From CALELF01 sp045617925 (GTDB lineage: Bacteria > Synergistota > Synergistia > Synergistales > Synergistaceae), in the NCBI GenBank assembly GCA_045617925.1, contig JAZLJR010000051.1, forward strand, positions 1 through 33,762: 33,762 nucleotides of DNA, read 5' to 3'. Of this stretch, positions 14,525 to 22,971 are shown one piece after another (positions within the stretch are counted from its first letter, which is position 1; each line of letters begins with the position of its first letter). Under the pieces are notes generated by a model. It made no database searches. It had not been told where the DNA came from and saw only the letters and a program-made list of their open reading frames with translations. Position numbers and translations under genes: made by a program.

Positions 14525-15966
14525 AAAATATCTCAATCCGTCGTCTGTGTATGGAAAATACAGATTTGTCTGACACAGACATCAAATTCATTGAGTCAAT
14601 GGCTTTAGGCTTAAAGACCTTTGCAAATCTTGCAGATGCCGACATCTTTATAGACTGCCCAACAAAAGATGGTGACACAATAGTTGTTGCAGAGGCAAAT
14701 CCTGATTATGTTGAGTCATCATACAAAAACACGGTTGTTGGCCTTTTGGCAAAAAGTAAAGATGAGCCTGCTGTCGCACGGACATTGAGGCTTGGTGTTG
14801 CCACAAAGCAGATGAAGGCACGTACACAAGAGAATACGCACGTTATCCAAACAGTTGAACCAATTAAAAACAATAACGGGCGTGTTATAGCTGTCCTTGT
14901 GCAAGAAAAAATGGCAGATGAATTACAAGTGTCTCGTGAGCATATACATCTTTCACAGGACAGCTCACGTCTTGTTGCAGATGCCATAACTCACATGGCG
15001 CAAAAGGAAGAGAACTGGCTGACAGATGTAATTGACGAAGCACTTGTCATAATTGGAAAAGATGGCCGGGTTAGCGCATGTAATTCTCTTGCTGTTGCAC
15101 TTTACAAAAAACTGGGATATGAAAAAGATTTGCTTGGTCAGCCCTATTCCAACGTTACACAAATTTATCCTGAAATGCCCAACGTGAAAGAAGAAAAAGG
15201 CTTTGTGGAATTTGAAGTGGATTTTGCCGGAGTTAATCTTGTAATTCGCAGAATTGACATAAATACAGATGATACAGATTTTGCCCTTATCATAAAGGAT
15301 ATAACAGAAATAAAAGCGAGAGAAAAAGAACTTGTCTTAAAAGCTGTCGCAGTGGAAGAAATGCACCACAGGGTAAAGAATAACTTGAACACCATTGCAA
15401 GTCTTTTGCGTTTGCAAAGCCGCAGAACTCGCGACCGTGAAGCACAGAAAATTTTGCATGAAACAATGAATAGAATTTTGTCCATTGCGATTACACATGA
15501 ACTTTTAAGCCGTGTTGGAGTTGATAATGTTTCTATACAAGAAGTTGTGGAACAAATCAGAAATAACGCTCTCCGCTACAGCTCAGAAGATTTATCAGAC
15601 ATGCCAATAGATGTTACTGTCAGAGGCGATGATTTTCTCGTTAGCTCCATGGTAGCCACTCATGTTGCAATGGTAGTGAATGAATTATTACAGAATTCAC
15701 TTAATCATGCATTTTCTCCAAAAGAAATTTTTAAAAATGCTAGACAAAAAGCTTTTGTTGATGTTATAATTCGGCGTGGTAATTTATATTCATCAATTGA
15801 AGTTTGTGATAATGGTGTCGGCTTTGATGTGACAAAGACCAACGACAATGACACACTTGGGCTTGGCATAGTCCAAACTCTTGTTAAAGAGCGTTTGGAA
15901 GGCAAGCTGAATATAACTTCCAGCAAAGACGGAACGGCAGTTATTTTTGATTTCAAAAACATCTAG
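14512..15966 (+). CDS. eutW: EutW: ethanolamine sensor histidine kinase
   Basis: This 484-residue soluble kinase has an N-terminal sensory region (residues ~15-165, the H_kinase_N/GAF-like part of EutW), a PAS-like segment (DEALVIIGKDGRVSACN, from ~175) and a HisKA_2/HATPase module. The phosphoacceptor box is MHHRVKNNLNTIASLLRLQ (His285/286), with the N box NELLQNSLNHAF and G1/G2 boxes DNGVGFD and GLGIVQTLV near the end. Known EutW proteins respond to ethanolamine and phosphorylate EutV. No membrane segments are seen, so sensing is cytoplasmic. The start overlaps the eutV stop by 13 nt. Confidence 0.93.
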   Translation: MAGVENISIRRLCMENTDLSDTDIKFIESMALGLKTFANLADADIFIDCPTKDGDTIVVAEANPDYVESSYKNTVVGLLAKSKDEPAVARTLRLGVATKQMKARTQENTHVIQTVEPIKNNNGRVIAVLVQEKMADELQVSREHIHLSQDSSRLVADAITHMAQKEENWLTDVIDEALVIIGKDGRVSACNSLAVALYKKLGYEKDLLGQPYSNVTQIYPEMPNVKEEKGFVEFEVDFAGVNLVIRRIDINTDDTDFALIIKDITEIKAREKELVLKAVAVEEMHHRVKNNLNTIASLLRLQSRRTRDREAQKILHETMNRILSIAITHELLSRVGVDNVSIQEVVEQIRNNALRYSSEDLSDMPIDVTVRGDDFLVSSMVATHVAMVVNELLQNSLNHAFSPKEIFKNARQKAFVDVIIRRGNLYSSIEVCDNGVGFDVTKTNDNDTLGLGIVQTLVKERLEGKLNITSSKDGTAVIFDFKNI

Positions 15967-15986
15967 CCATTCTTATAAATAATTTC

Positions 15987-16027
15987 ATCCGATGGCGGAT
16001 AACATATAGCAAAACGACGAAGTTTTG
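15987..16027 (+). promoter_or_regulatory. Candidate EutV (ANTAR) hairpin pair before eutA
   Basis: Two small stem-loops with six-base loops occur in tandem: ATCC-GATGGC-GGAT (15987-16000) and CAAAAC-GACGAA-GTTTTG (16010-16027). The second uses the same bases as the 5' arm of the following terminator, so the two structures exclude each other, as in known ANTAR-controlled leaders. Both loops carry A at position 2 and G at position 4; the published ANTAR loop pattern has A at 1 and G at 4, so the register differs by one base for the A. This assignment is inference from position, structure and the presence of EutV. Confidence 0.5.
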
Positions 16028-16068
16028 TTACGGTGTTTTGTGCACCTTGACAAAGCTTCGTCGTTTTT
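16011..16068 (+). terminator. Strong intrinsic terminator between eutW and eutA (attenuator)
   Basis: A 12-bp perfect outer stem AAAACGACGAAG/CTTCGTCGTTTT, extended inward by TTTG/CAAA after one mismatch and capped by GGTG/CACC, is followed by T5. It lies within one continuous operon, 33 bp before the eutA start, so it must be bypassed for the structural genes to be made. Confidence 0.85.
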
Positions 16069-16100
16069 ATTAGCTTTATAATATGAAGAAAGGGAAAAAC

Positions 16101-17564
16101 ATGTGCGTAAAATCTGGGACAAGACAAGAGACCATGACAAGCGTCGGTATAGACCTTGGCACTTCCACCACGCAGCTGATTTTTAGCGAGATTGTTGTTG
16201 CAAACAAAGCTGGAAGTTACATGGTGCCACGTGTTGACATCATAGATAAAAAAGTTATTTACAGAAGTCCAATTTATTTTACGCCTCTCCTTTCTCCGAC
16301 TGAAATCGACACAGAAGCAGTAAAGCGAATTGTCACCAATGAATACAAGGCAGCGGGAATTACACCAGACATGGTGGATAGCGGTGCAGTTATTATTACA
16401 GGAGAAACAGCAAGAAAACAAAATGCAAATCTTGTTTTGAAAGCGCTCTCTGAATCTGCAGGAGAATTTGTTGTGGCAACAGCAGGACCTGACCTAGAGT
16501 CTGTCCTCTCTGCCAAGGGAGCAGGAACGGACACATTCTCTGAAGAACGTCGCTGTGTTATGGCAAATTTGGATATCGGCGGTGGCACTACAAATATTGC
16601 GGTTTTTCAAAAAGGGACAATACTTGGAGTTACCTGTCTTGACATTGGTGGCCGCCTCATAAAAATAGATGAAAATAAAAAGATTACATATATATATAGT
16701 AAGACACAAGCACTTGCCGAGCGTAACGGTATTTCAATAAAGGTTGGCGATATTGCTGACATAAATAAGATTTATCGCCTTTGTGAAATCATGGTAGAAA
16801 TTTGTGCTGAGAGTATTGGCCTTGCTAGCGCAACCGGTGAATTAAACGGTTTTTACACAAACGATGGTAAGGGGCTCCCACAAATTCCACCGATAAAGGC
16901 TATTACACTTTCTGGTGGAGTTGCCTCTGTTTTCTACGACGAAGAAAATTTATATTCAAACGATGTTTTTAAGTATGGCGATATCGGTGTTTTGCTTGCC
17001 CGTGCATTTAAAAATAGCAAATCATTCCGTCAGATAGAAATTGTACGCCCCACAGAAACAATAGGAGCGACAGTTGTTGGAGCAGGGATTCATACCACAG
17101 AGATTTCTGGTAGCACAATTTCATACGCTGAAGGGGTATTACCAATAAAGAATTTGCCTATTTTGAATGTTGGTGATGAAAACGAATCAGACACTTCAAA
17201 AATTGCTACTTCAATAAAAAATCAGCTTTCACTATACAAAACAGATGGAAAACTTGAACAGCTTGCAATCTCTTTTAAGGGGTATGGATACACAACTTTT
17301 AATGAATTGCAGGCTCTAGCAGATGCAATAATAGATGGTGCAAAAGAAGTTATAGAAAGCAGCCGCCCACTTATTATTGTAGTGGAAGCGGATATTGCAA
17401 AAGCTCTTGGTCATTGTATAAATTTCAAATTAACAAACAAAAAGCCTGTTATTTGTATAGACGGTATAAGAACCTTGACTGGGGACTATATAGATATTGG
17501 CGAACCAGTTTGCGGTGGACACGTCTTGCCAGTGGTAATAAAAACTTTGATATTTAATTCGTAA
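16101..17564 (+). CDS. eutA: EutA: ethanolamine ammonia-lyase reactivase
   Basis: EutA is an ATP-dependent, Hsp70/actin-fold chaperone that releases damaged cobalamin from EutBC. The 487-residue protein begins after a short N-terminus with the phosphate-1 loop VGIDLGTSTTQ, has phosphate-2 NLDIGGGTTNIAVF near residue 155, and an adenosine-type motif ITLSGGVASVFY near 265. The start at 16101 is chosen because an AAAGGG site lies 6 nt upstream; an in-frame ATG 18 nt earlier has none. This is the first gene after the attenuator. Length matches the family. Confidence 0.94.
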   Translation: MCVKSGTRQETMTSVGIDLGTSTTQLIFSEIVVANKAGSYMVPRVDIIDKKVIYRSPIYFTPLLSPTEIDTEAVKRIVTNEYKAAGITPDMVDSGAVIITGETARKQNANLVLKALSESAGEFVVATAGPDLESVLSAKGAGTDTFSEERRCVMANLDIGGGTTNIAVFQKGTILGVTCLDIGGRLIKIDENKKITYIYSKTQALAERNGISIKVGDIADINKIYRLCEIMVEICAESIGLASATGELNGFYTNDGKGLPQIPPIKAITLSGGVASVFYDEENLYSNDVFKYGDIGVLLARAFKNSKSFRQIEIVRPTETIGATVVGAGIHTTEISGSTISYAEGVLPIKNLPILNVGDENESDTSKIATSIKNQLSLYKTDGKLEQLAISFKGYGYTTFNELQALADAIIDGAKEVIESSRPLIIVVEADIAKALGHCINFKLTNKKPVICIDGIRTLTGDYIDIGEPVCGGHVLPVVIKTLIFNS

Positions 17565-17577
17565 TGTTTTTACAAAC

Positions 17578-17643
17578 TGTGTCACGTAATGACACACATA
17601 AATTTTCAATTTTTTCAGGGATTGTCCGTTAGAACAACGTTCT
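17578..17643 (+). other. Two small hairpins in the eutA-eutB gap
   Basis: The 128-nt gap before eutB, the largest inside the structural part of the operon, contains TGTGTCA-CGTAA-TGACACA (17578-17596) and AGAAC-AAC-GTTCT (17631-17643, nested in CCG...CGG). No T run follows, so it is not a terminator. mRNA processing, stability or a protein site are possible; nothing in the sequence decides. Confidence 0.4.
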
Positions 17644-17692
17644 CTCGGTTATCTAAATAGACTACAAAATCCAAAGAAAGGTGGAAGCCCTA

Positions 17693-19063
17693 ATGAAACT
17701 CAAGACAAAGCTTTTTGGTCATAACTACGAGTTTAAATCTATTCGTGAAGTTATGGCAAAAGCGAATGAGGAGAAATCCGGTGACAGACTTGCTGGTATC
17801 ATAGCAGAGTCAGCGGAAGAGAGGGTAGCAGCGAAGGTTGTTTTGTCCAACCTTACACTTCACGACATTCGTGAGTGCCCAGCTGTTCCCTACGAAGAGG
17901 ACGAAGTCACTCGTATCATTCAAGATGCTGTGAATGAAACGATTTACAATGACTTCAAGGACATGACGGTTGCAGAGTTCCGTGAGTGGCTACTTGCTGA
18001 CACGACAACAACAGAAATGATTCGTCGTGCAAGCCGTGGTATCACATCAGAAATTGTTGCAGCTGTCTGTAAGTTGATGAGCAACCTAGACCTCATCTAT
18101 GGCGCAAAGAAGATGAGAGTGTCTGCACACTGCAACACGACAATAGGTTTGCCAGGCACATTCTCAAGCCGTCTGCAACCAAACCACACAACAGACGATC
18201 CAAAGGGAATTATTGCTTCCGTTATGGAAGGTCTTTCCCTCGGTTGTGGCGACGCAGTTATTGGCTTGAACCCAGTTGACGATTCAGTTGAGAGCGTAGC
18301 TCGCATCTTGAAAATGTTTGACGAGTTCAAGAGAAAGTGGGAAATCCCAACACAGATTTGTGTTTTGGCACACGTCACAACACAAACAGAAGCAGCAGAC
18401 AAGTTCAATGCACCAATTGACCTTATGTTCCAGTCCATAGCTGGTTCTCAGAAAGGCAATGAAGCCTTTGGCCTCACGGCGAAGATGCTAGATGAAGGCC
18501 GCGAGATGATGCTCAAGAAGGGCACATCCACAGGACCAAACGTTATGTATTTTGAAACAGGTCAGGGTTCCGAACTTTCAAGCGATGCACACAATGGTTG
18601 GGACCAGGTTACAATGGAAGCACGTTGCTATGGCTTTGCAAAACGTTATCAGCCATTCCTTGTCAATACGGTTGTTGGTTTCATTGGCCCAGAGTATCTC
18701 TATGACTCAAAACAGGTTACGAGAGCTGGCCTTGAAGACCACTTCATGGGCAAGCTGACAGGCGTCTCAATGGGTTGCGATGCTTGCTACACCAACCACA
18801 TGAAAGCAGACCAGAACGACATTGAAAACCTTGCAACGCTCCTTGTTGCAGCAGGATGCAACTACATCATGGGTGTTCCAGAAGGCGACGACTGCATGCT
18901 CATGTATCAGTGCACCGGTTACAACGAAGCAGCTTCTTTGCGTGAAGTATTTGGACTCCGCCCAATCAAAGAATTTGACGAATGGCTTGAAAAGATGGGT
19001 ATTTCAGAAAATGGACATCTAACCGGTAGAGCCGGCGATGCCTCCATCTTTCTTAGCAAGTAA
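17693..19063 (+). CDS. eutB: EutB: ethanolamine ammonia-lyase large subunit
   Basis: EutB is the catalytic TIM-barrel subunit of adenosylcobalamin-dependent ethanolamine ammonia-lyase, which splits ethanolamine into acetaldehyde and ammonia inside the microcompartment. The 456-residue protein matches the family closely: MKLKTKLFGHNYEFKSIREV, SAHCNTTIGLPGTFSSRLQPNHTTDD, GLSLGCGDAVIGLNPVDDS, YFETGQGSELSSDAHNG (with the substrate-binding Glu) and TNHMKADQNDIENLATLL. The ATG at 17693 is preceded by AAAGGTGG; an in-frame GTG lies within that site and is rejected. Codon use appears strongly biased toward a preferred set, as expected for a highly made enzyme. Confidence 0.97.
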   Translation: MKLKTKLFGHNYEFKSIREVMAKANEEKSGDRLAGIIAESAEERVAAKVVLSNLTLHDIRECPAVPYEEDEVTRIIQDAVNETIYNDFKDMTVAEFREWLLADTTTTEMIRRASRGITSEIVAAVCKLMSNLDLIYGAKKMRVSAHCNTTIGLPGTFSSRLQPNHTTDDPKGIIASVMEGLSLGCGDAVIGLNPVDDSVESVARILKMFDEFKRKWEIPTQICVLAHVTTQTEAADKFNAPIDLMFQSIAGSQKGNEAFGLTAKMLDEGREMMLKKGTSTGPNVMYFETGQGSELSSDAHNGWDQVTMEARCYGFAKRYQPFLVNTVVGFIGPEYLYDSKQVTRAGLEDHFMGKLTGVSMGCDACYTNHMKADQNDIENLATLLVAAGCNYIMGVPEGDDCMLMYQCTGYNEAASLREVFGLRPIKEFDEWLEKMGISENGHLTGRAGDASIFLSK

Positions 19064-19080
19064 TGAGAGGAGGAGCCAAT

Positions 19081-19992
19081 ATGATTTCCGAAAACGAACT
19101 CAAAACAATAATCGAACAGGTATTTCACGAAATGAACATTGCTCCACAAGAGGAAGCGGTGTCCGCAGTGAAAAAAGCTTGCAACAGCGGTGGCGCGCAG
19201 GCTCAGGTTCAGGCTCAGAATGTAGAAGAAGGTTACTTGCCAGATATAACACAAATAGACATAAGAACCCAATATCTGGTAAAAAATCCAGAGCACAAGG
19301 ACGAATATTTCGAGTTAAAGCAACTCGCTCCTTGCCGTCTCGGCATTGGTAGAGCTGGTGCTAGATACAACACCTTGCCACAGCTTGAATTCCGTGCAGC
19401 ACACTCTGCAGCACAAGATGCAGTCTTCTCACCAGTTGATGAAGCACTGATTGAAAAACTTGGACTTTTTACAGTTGTTACACAATGCGACAGTAAAGAC
19501 ACATATTTGACTCGTCCAGACCTTGGAAGAAAACTTTCTGAGGAAGGTGTAAAGACAATCAAAGAAAAGTGTGCAAAGAACCCAACAGTTCAGATTTATG
19601 TTTCTGATGGTCTTTCTTCTGCAGCAGTTGCAGCAAACACAGCAGATGTTTTGCCAGCAATTATTCAGGGACTCAAGGCACAGAACATAAATGTTGGTAC
19701 ACCATTCTTTGTCCAGTATGGTAGAGTTGGCGTAATGGATCAGATTACAGAGCTTACAGGAGCAACAGTCACCTGTGTTCTAATTGGTGAAAGACCTGGT
19801 CTTATCACAGCTGAATCCATGTCAGCCTACATTACTTACAAAGGAACAGTCGGTATGCCAGAAGCACGTCGCACAGTTTTCTCAAATATTCACAAGAACG
19901 GCACAAGCCCAGTTGAAGCTGGCGCTCACATTGCCGATATCATAAAAATCATGCTGGAAAAGAAAGCCAGCGGAACAGATTTAAAACTGTAA
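19081..19992 (+). CDS. eutC: EutC: ethanolamine ammonia-lyase small subunit
   Basis: EutC completes the EutB6C6 enzyme and helps bind cobalamin. The 303-residue protein starts with an amphipathic helix (MISENELKTIIEQVFHEMN) of the kind that targets cargo to microcompartments, followed by a low-complexity Gln/Ala linker (AQVQAQN) and the catalytic-type core with LGIGRAGARYNT, FRAAHSAAQDAV, YVSDGLSSAA and LIGERPGLITAESMSAY. The ATG at 19081 has a GAGGAGGAG site; another ATG at 19063 overlaps the eutB stop but lacks a site. It is translated directly after eutB. Confidence 0.96.
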   Translation: MISENELKTIIEQVFHEMNIAPQEEAVSAVKKACNSGGAQAQVQAQNVEEGYLPDITQIDIRTQYLVKNPEHKDEYFELKQLAPCRLGIGRAGARYNTLPQLEFRAAHSAAQDAVFSPVDEALIEKLGLFTVVTQCDSKDTYLTRPDLGRKLSEEGVKTIKEKCAKNPTVQIYVSDGLSSAAVAANTADVLPAIIQGLKAQNINVGTPFFVQYGRVGVMDQITELTGATVTCVLIGERPGLITAESMSAYITYKGTVGMPEARRTVFSNIHKNGTSPVEAGAHIADIIKIMLEKKASGTDLKL

Positions 19993-20016
19993 TAAAATTT
20001 AAAGGAGGATTTTATT

Positions 20017-20670
20017 ATGAAAAGAGATCCAATCCCAGCAAAAGTATTAGCCACGAAAATCATTCCAAACGTTAATCCAGATCTTGCAAAAGAACTCGGT
20101 TTAACAAAAGACCAAAGGTCTCTCGCACTCATCACAGCTGACTGCGATGATGTTACCTACACAGCGCTTGACGAAGCAACAAAAGCTGCAGATGTCAAGG
20201 TTGTTTATGCAAAGAGCTTTTACGGCGGTGCTTCCTGCGCCAATACAAAGCTCGCTGGTGAAATTATCGGTATTCTTGCCGGTCCAAACCCAGCAGAAGT
20301 TAAGAGCGGTCTTGCTGCTTGCGTAGATATGATTGAGAATGTCTGCCACTTTGTTTCTGCAAACGAAGATGACACAATCGTTTACTATGCACACTGCATT
20401 TCACGCACCGGTAGCTACCTTTCTGCAGGCGCCGGAATTGCAGAGGGCGAAGCCCTTGCATACCTCATTGCACCTCCACTAGAAGCAATGTATGCAGTTG
20501 ATGCGGCTTTAAAAGCAGCTGATGTTTCCTGCTGTGTTTTATACCAGCCACCGAGTGAAACCAACTTTGCAGGTGCACTCCTTACAGGAACACAGTCTGC
20601 TTGCAAATCTGCTTGCGAAGCATTTGCCGCAGCAGTTGAGTATGTTGCAGACAATCCAAGAGTGCAATAA
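20017..20670 (+). CDS. eutL: EutL: tandem-BMC trimeric shell protein
   Basis: EutL forms pseudohexameric trimers in the microcompartment shell with a gated central pore. The 217-residue protein contains two permuted BMC domains: ALITADCDDVTYTALDEATKAADV in the first half and YLIAPPLEAMYAVDAALKAADV in the second. Length and sequence are as in other EutL proteins. It has an AAAGGAGG ribosome binding site. Confidence 0.95.
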   Translation: MKRDPIPAKVLATKIIPNVNPDLAKELGLTKDQRSLALITADCDDVTYTALDEATKAADVKVVYAKSFYGGASCANTKLAGEIIGILAGPNPAEVKSGLAACVDMIENVCHFVSANEDDTIVYYAHCISRTGSYLSAGAGIAEGEALAYLIAPPLEAMYAVDAALKAADVSCCVLYQPPSETNFAGALLTGTQSACKSACEAFAAAVEYVADNPRVQ

Positions 20671-20688
20671 GTAAGAAGGTAGAAGAAG

Positions 20689-21111
20689 ATGCAAGCCCTA
20701 GGGCTTATTGAGCTTTATGGAATGGTGACAGCCATTGAAGCCCTTGATTCAGCCTTGAAAGCAGCTAATGTCAGACTTCAAGATATGACAATTGTCAAGG
20801 GTGGACTCGTTACTGTTACGGTGCTTGGTGACGTTGGTGCTGTTAAAGCAGCAATGGATGCAAGTGCAGCAGCAGCTGAGAGGGTTGGTCGCGTCATTTC
20901 TGTCCATGTTATTCCACGCCCACATGAGTCAATTGATTCACTCCTTGCTTCAAAAGAGCAACAGGCTAATTCAGTAAAAACTGTTTTGGGGCAGGATAAA
21001 CCAAAAGAGGCAAAAGTGGAAAAGGTGGAAAAAGTGACAAAAGTGACAAAAGTGACAAAAACCGCAAAGACTGCCACTGCTAAAAAGCCAAAAGCAACAA
21101 AGAAAAAGTAA
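20689..21111 (+). CDS. BMC-H shell protein with lysine-rich C-terminal tail (EutM/EutK-like)
   Basis: Residues 1-88 are a standard BMC hexamer domain (ALGLIELYGMVTAIEALDSALKAANV, KGGLVTVTVLGDVGAVKAAMDA, VHVIPRP) close to EutM and to the other BMC-H protein in this operon. Residues ~92-140 are a Lys/Thr/Val tail with repeats of KVEKVTKVTK and then TAKKPKATKKK, predicted disordered and strongly basic. EutK of enterobacteria also adds a basic C-terminal domain, but that one is folded, so this is not a clear ortholog. The tail could face the lumen or cytosol and bind nucleic acid, acidic proteins or other shells; this is inference. Shell function of the BMC part is secure. Confidence 0.9.
   Translation: MQALGLIELYGMVTAIEALDSALKAANVRLQDMTIVKGGLVTVTVLGDVGAVKAAMDASAAAAERVGRVISVHVIPRPHESIDSLLASKEQQANSVKTVLGQDKPKEAKVEKVEKVTKVTKVTKTAKTATAKKPKATKKK
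21013..21057 (+). repeat. Five tandem 9-bp repeats inside the tailed BMC gene
   Basis: Three perfect units AAAGTGACA (21031-21057) follow two degenerate ones (AAAGTGGAA, AAGGTGGAA). Each encodes a Lys-Val-Thr/Glu step of the basic tail. Unit gain or loss would keep the frame and change tail length by three residues. Confidence 0.85.
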
Positions 21112-21128
21112 TTTAGGAGGCAACAAAG

Positions 21129-22619
21129 ATGCAGTTATACGATAAAGATTTGTTGTCCATGCAGGAAGTCCGAGAGTTAGTAGGTGCCGCAAAAGCAGCA
21201 CAGATGGAGCTCGCCACAAAGGATCAGGCTTATGTGGACAGAATTGTAAAGTCAATAGCGGACGCAGGTGTCAGAAACGCTGAGCGTCTTGGTAAAATGG
21301 CTTGGGAAGACACAGGATTTGGCAAGCCAGAAGACAAACTTATAAAAAATATTTTTGCCTCAAAATATGTGTATGAATACATCAAGGATATGAAGACAAT
21401 TGGTGAAATTGAACACGATGAAAAGCGTGGTCTTACAGTCCTTGCTGTTCCAATGGGGGTCATTGCAGGTATTGTTCCTTCAACAAACCCAACATCAACT
21501 GTTTTTTATAAAGCAGAGATTTCAATCAAGGCAGGAAATGCAATTGTTTTCTCCCCACACCCAGCGGCAAAACGTTCTATTGGCGAAGCTGTTAAGGTTG
21601 TTCGTCAGGCAATAGCCGAGGCAGGTGGAAATCCTGATTTGGTTTCTGTTGTTTCCATTCCAACAATGCAGGCAACAGATGCCCTTATGAAACACCCAGA
21701 TACAGCACTCATTTTGGCAACAGGTGGTTCTGCAATGGTTCGCTCTGCTTATTCCTCTGGAACACCAGCACTTGGTGTTGGTCCAGGAAATGGCCCAGCT
21801 TACATTGAAAAGACAGCAAACGTTGCTGAGGCTGTTAGAAAAATCTTGCAGTCAAAGACGTTTGACAATGGGACAATCTGTGCTTCTGAGCAGTCAGTTA
21901 TCTGTGATGATGATATGGCAGCAACAGTTCAGGCAGAGATGGAGCGTCAAGGAGCGTATTTCTTAAGTGACGCGGAACGCGACCAACTTGGTAAATTCAT
22001 TCTCCGTGGTAACGGCACAATGAACCCTGAAATTGTTGGAAGAAGCGTAAAAACAATTGCAAACCTCGCCAAGCTTACAAATGTTCCAGAAAATGCAAGA
22101 GTTCTTGTTGCTCGTGAAGATGGTGTCGGTAGAGGTCACCCATATTCAAACGAAAAACTCGGACCAATCCTTGCTTTCTACACAGGTGTAGACTACAAAG
22201 ATGTTTGTAAGAAGTGTATCGAAATCCTTCGTTATGAAGGAAGTGGGCATACCTTCTCAATGCACTCTCAAAATGATGAGTTAATTAGATATTTTGCAGA
22301 AAGAGTTCCTGCATCACGTATCATTATTAACAGCCCATCAGCACTTGGTGGAATTGGTGCAACAACTGGTCTTATGCCTTCACTTACGCTCGGTTGCGGT
22401 GCATCCGGTGGAAGTGCAACATCAGACAATGTTGGCCCAATGAACCTTATCAACAAACGTTATATTGCAAAGGGTATCAAAACAATGGAAGAAATCAAGG
22501 CAGAGGCACCAACCTGCGTTGATGGAATTTGTGGTTATCCAGCACAAACAAGTGTAGCAAATCAAAATGTGGATATAGACGCTATCGTGAAGATGATAGT
22601 AGAAAAATTAAATGCCTAA
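21129..22619 (+). CDS. eutE: EutE: CoA-acylating acetaldehyde dehydrogenase
   Basis: EutE oxidises acetaldehyde to acetyl-CoA with NAD+ and CoA inside the microcompartment. The 496-residue protein begins with helices typical of the encapsulated Eut/Pdu aldehyde dehydrogenases, then shows VPMGVIAGIVPSTNPTST, the nucleotide-binding LATGGSAMVRSAYSSG, and the catalytic cysteine in NGTICASEQS (about Cys251). A long Ala/Asn C-terminal extension ends in a helix with IDAIVKMIVEKLNA, itself a possible targeting peptide. It has an AGGAGG site. No alcohol dehydrogenase (eutG) is present to recycle its NADH. Confidence 0.96.
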   Translation: MQLYDKDLLSMQEVRELVGAAKAAQMELATKDQAYVDRIVKSIADAGVRNAERLGKMAWEDTGFGKPEDKLIKNIFASKYVYEYIKDMKTIGEIEHDEKRGLTVLAVPMGVIAGIVPSTNPTSTVFYKAEISIKAGNAIVFSPHPAAKRSIGEAVKVVRQAIAEAGGNPDLVSVVSIPTMQATDALMKHPDTALILATGGSAMVRSAYSSGTPALGVGPGNGPAYIEKTANVAEAVRKILQSKTFDNGTICASEQSVICDDDMAATVQAEMERQGAYFLSDAERDQLGKFILRGNGTMNPEIVGRSVKTIANLAKLTNVPENARVLVAREDGVGRGHPYSNEKLGPILAFYTGVDYKDVCKKCIEILRYEGSGHTFSMHSQNDELIRYFAERVPASRIIINSPSALGGIGATTGLMPSLTLGCGASGGSATSDNVGPMNLINKRYIAKGIKTMEEIKAEAPTCVDGICGYPAQTSVANQNVDIDAIVKMIVEKLNA

Positions 22620-22647
22620 AAGGCTTAAAAAATAGGAGGAAAAAATT

Positions 22648-22935
22648 ATGGCAAACGTTAATATCGCTCTTGGAATGATCGAAACAAAGGGACTTGTTGC
22701 ATCAATCGAAGCATCTGATGCTATGGTTAAGGCAGCAAACGTTACACTCATTGGTAAGGTTCACGTTGGTGGTGGACTTGTTACAACAATGGTAAGAGGT
22801 GACGTTGGTGCAGTTAAGGCGGCAACAGACGCAGGCGCTGCTGCAGCAGAAAGAGTTGGAGAGCTAATCTCTGTCCACGTCATTCCACGTCCACACGAAG
22901 AAGTAGAATTCATCCTTCCAAAACTTGAGAAGTAA
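22648..22935 (+). CDS. eutM: EutM: BMC-H hexameric shell protein
   Basis: A 95-residue single-BMC-domain protein, the standard length of EutM/PduA, with ALGMIETKGLVASIEASDAMVKAANV, GGLVTTMVRGDVGAVKAATDAG and VHVIPRPHEEVE. It forms the main hexameric tiles of the shell. It is very similar to the first ~88 residues of the lysine-tailed BMC gene upstream but lacks the tail. It has a strong AGGAGG site. Confidence 0.95.
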   Translation: MANVNIALGMIETKGLVASIEASDAMVKAANVTLIGKVHVGGGLVTTMVRGDVGAVKAATDAGAAAAERVGELISVHVIPRPHEEVEFILPKLEK

Positions 22936-22971
22936 TCATTAACGATTACTTTTGGTTAGGAGGTGAATGCT

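Noticed and set aside
16083..16100. ATG at 16083 as the eutA start
   Set aside because: No ribosome binding site precedes it, while the ATG at 16101 has AAAGGG at good spacing.
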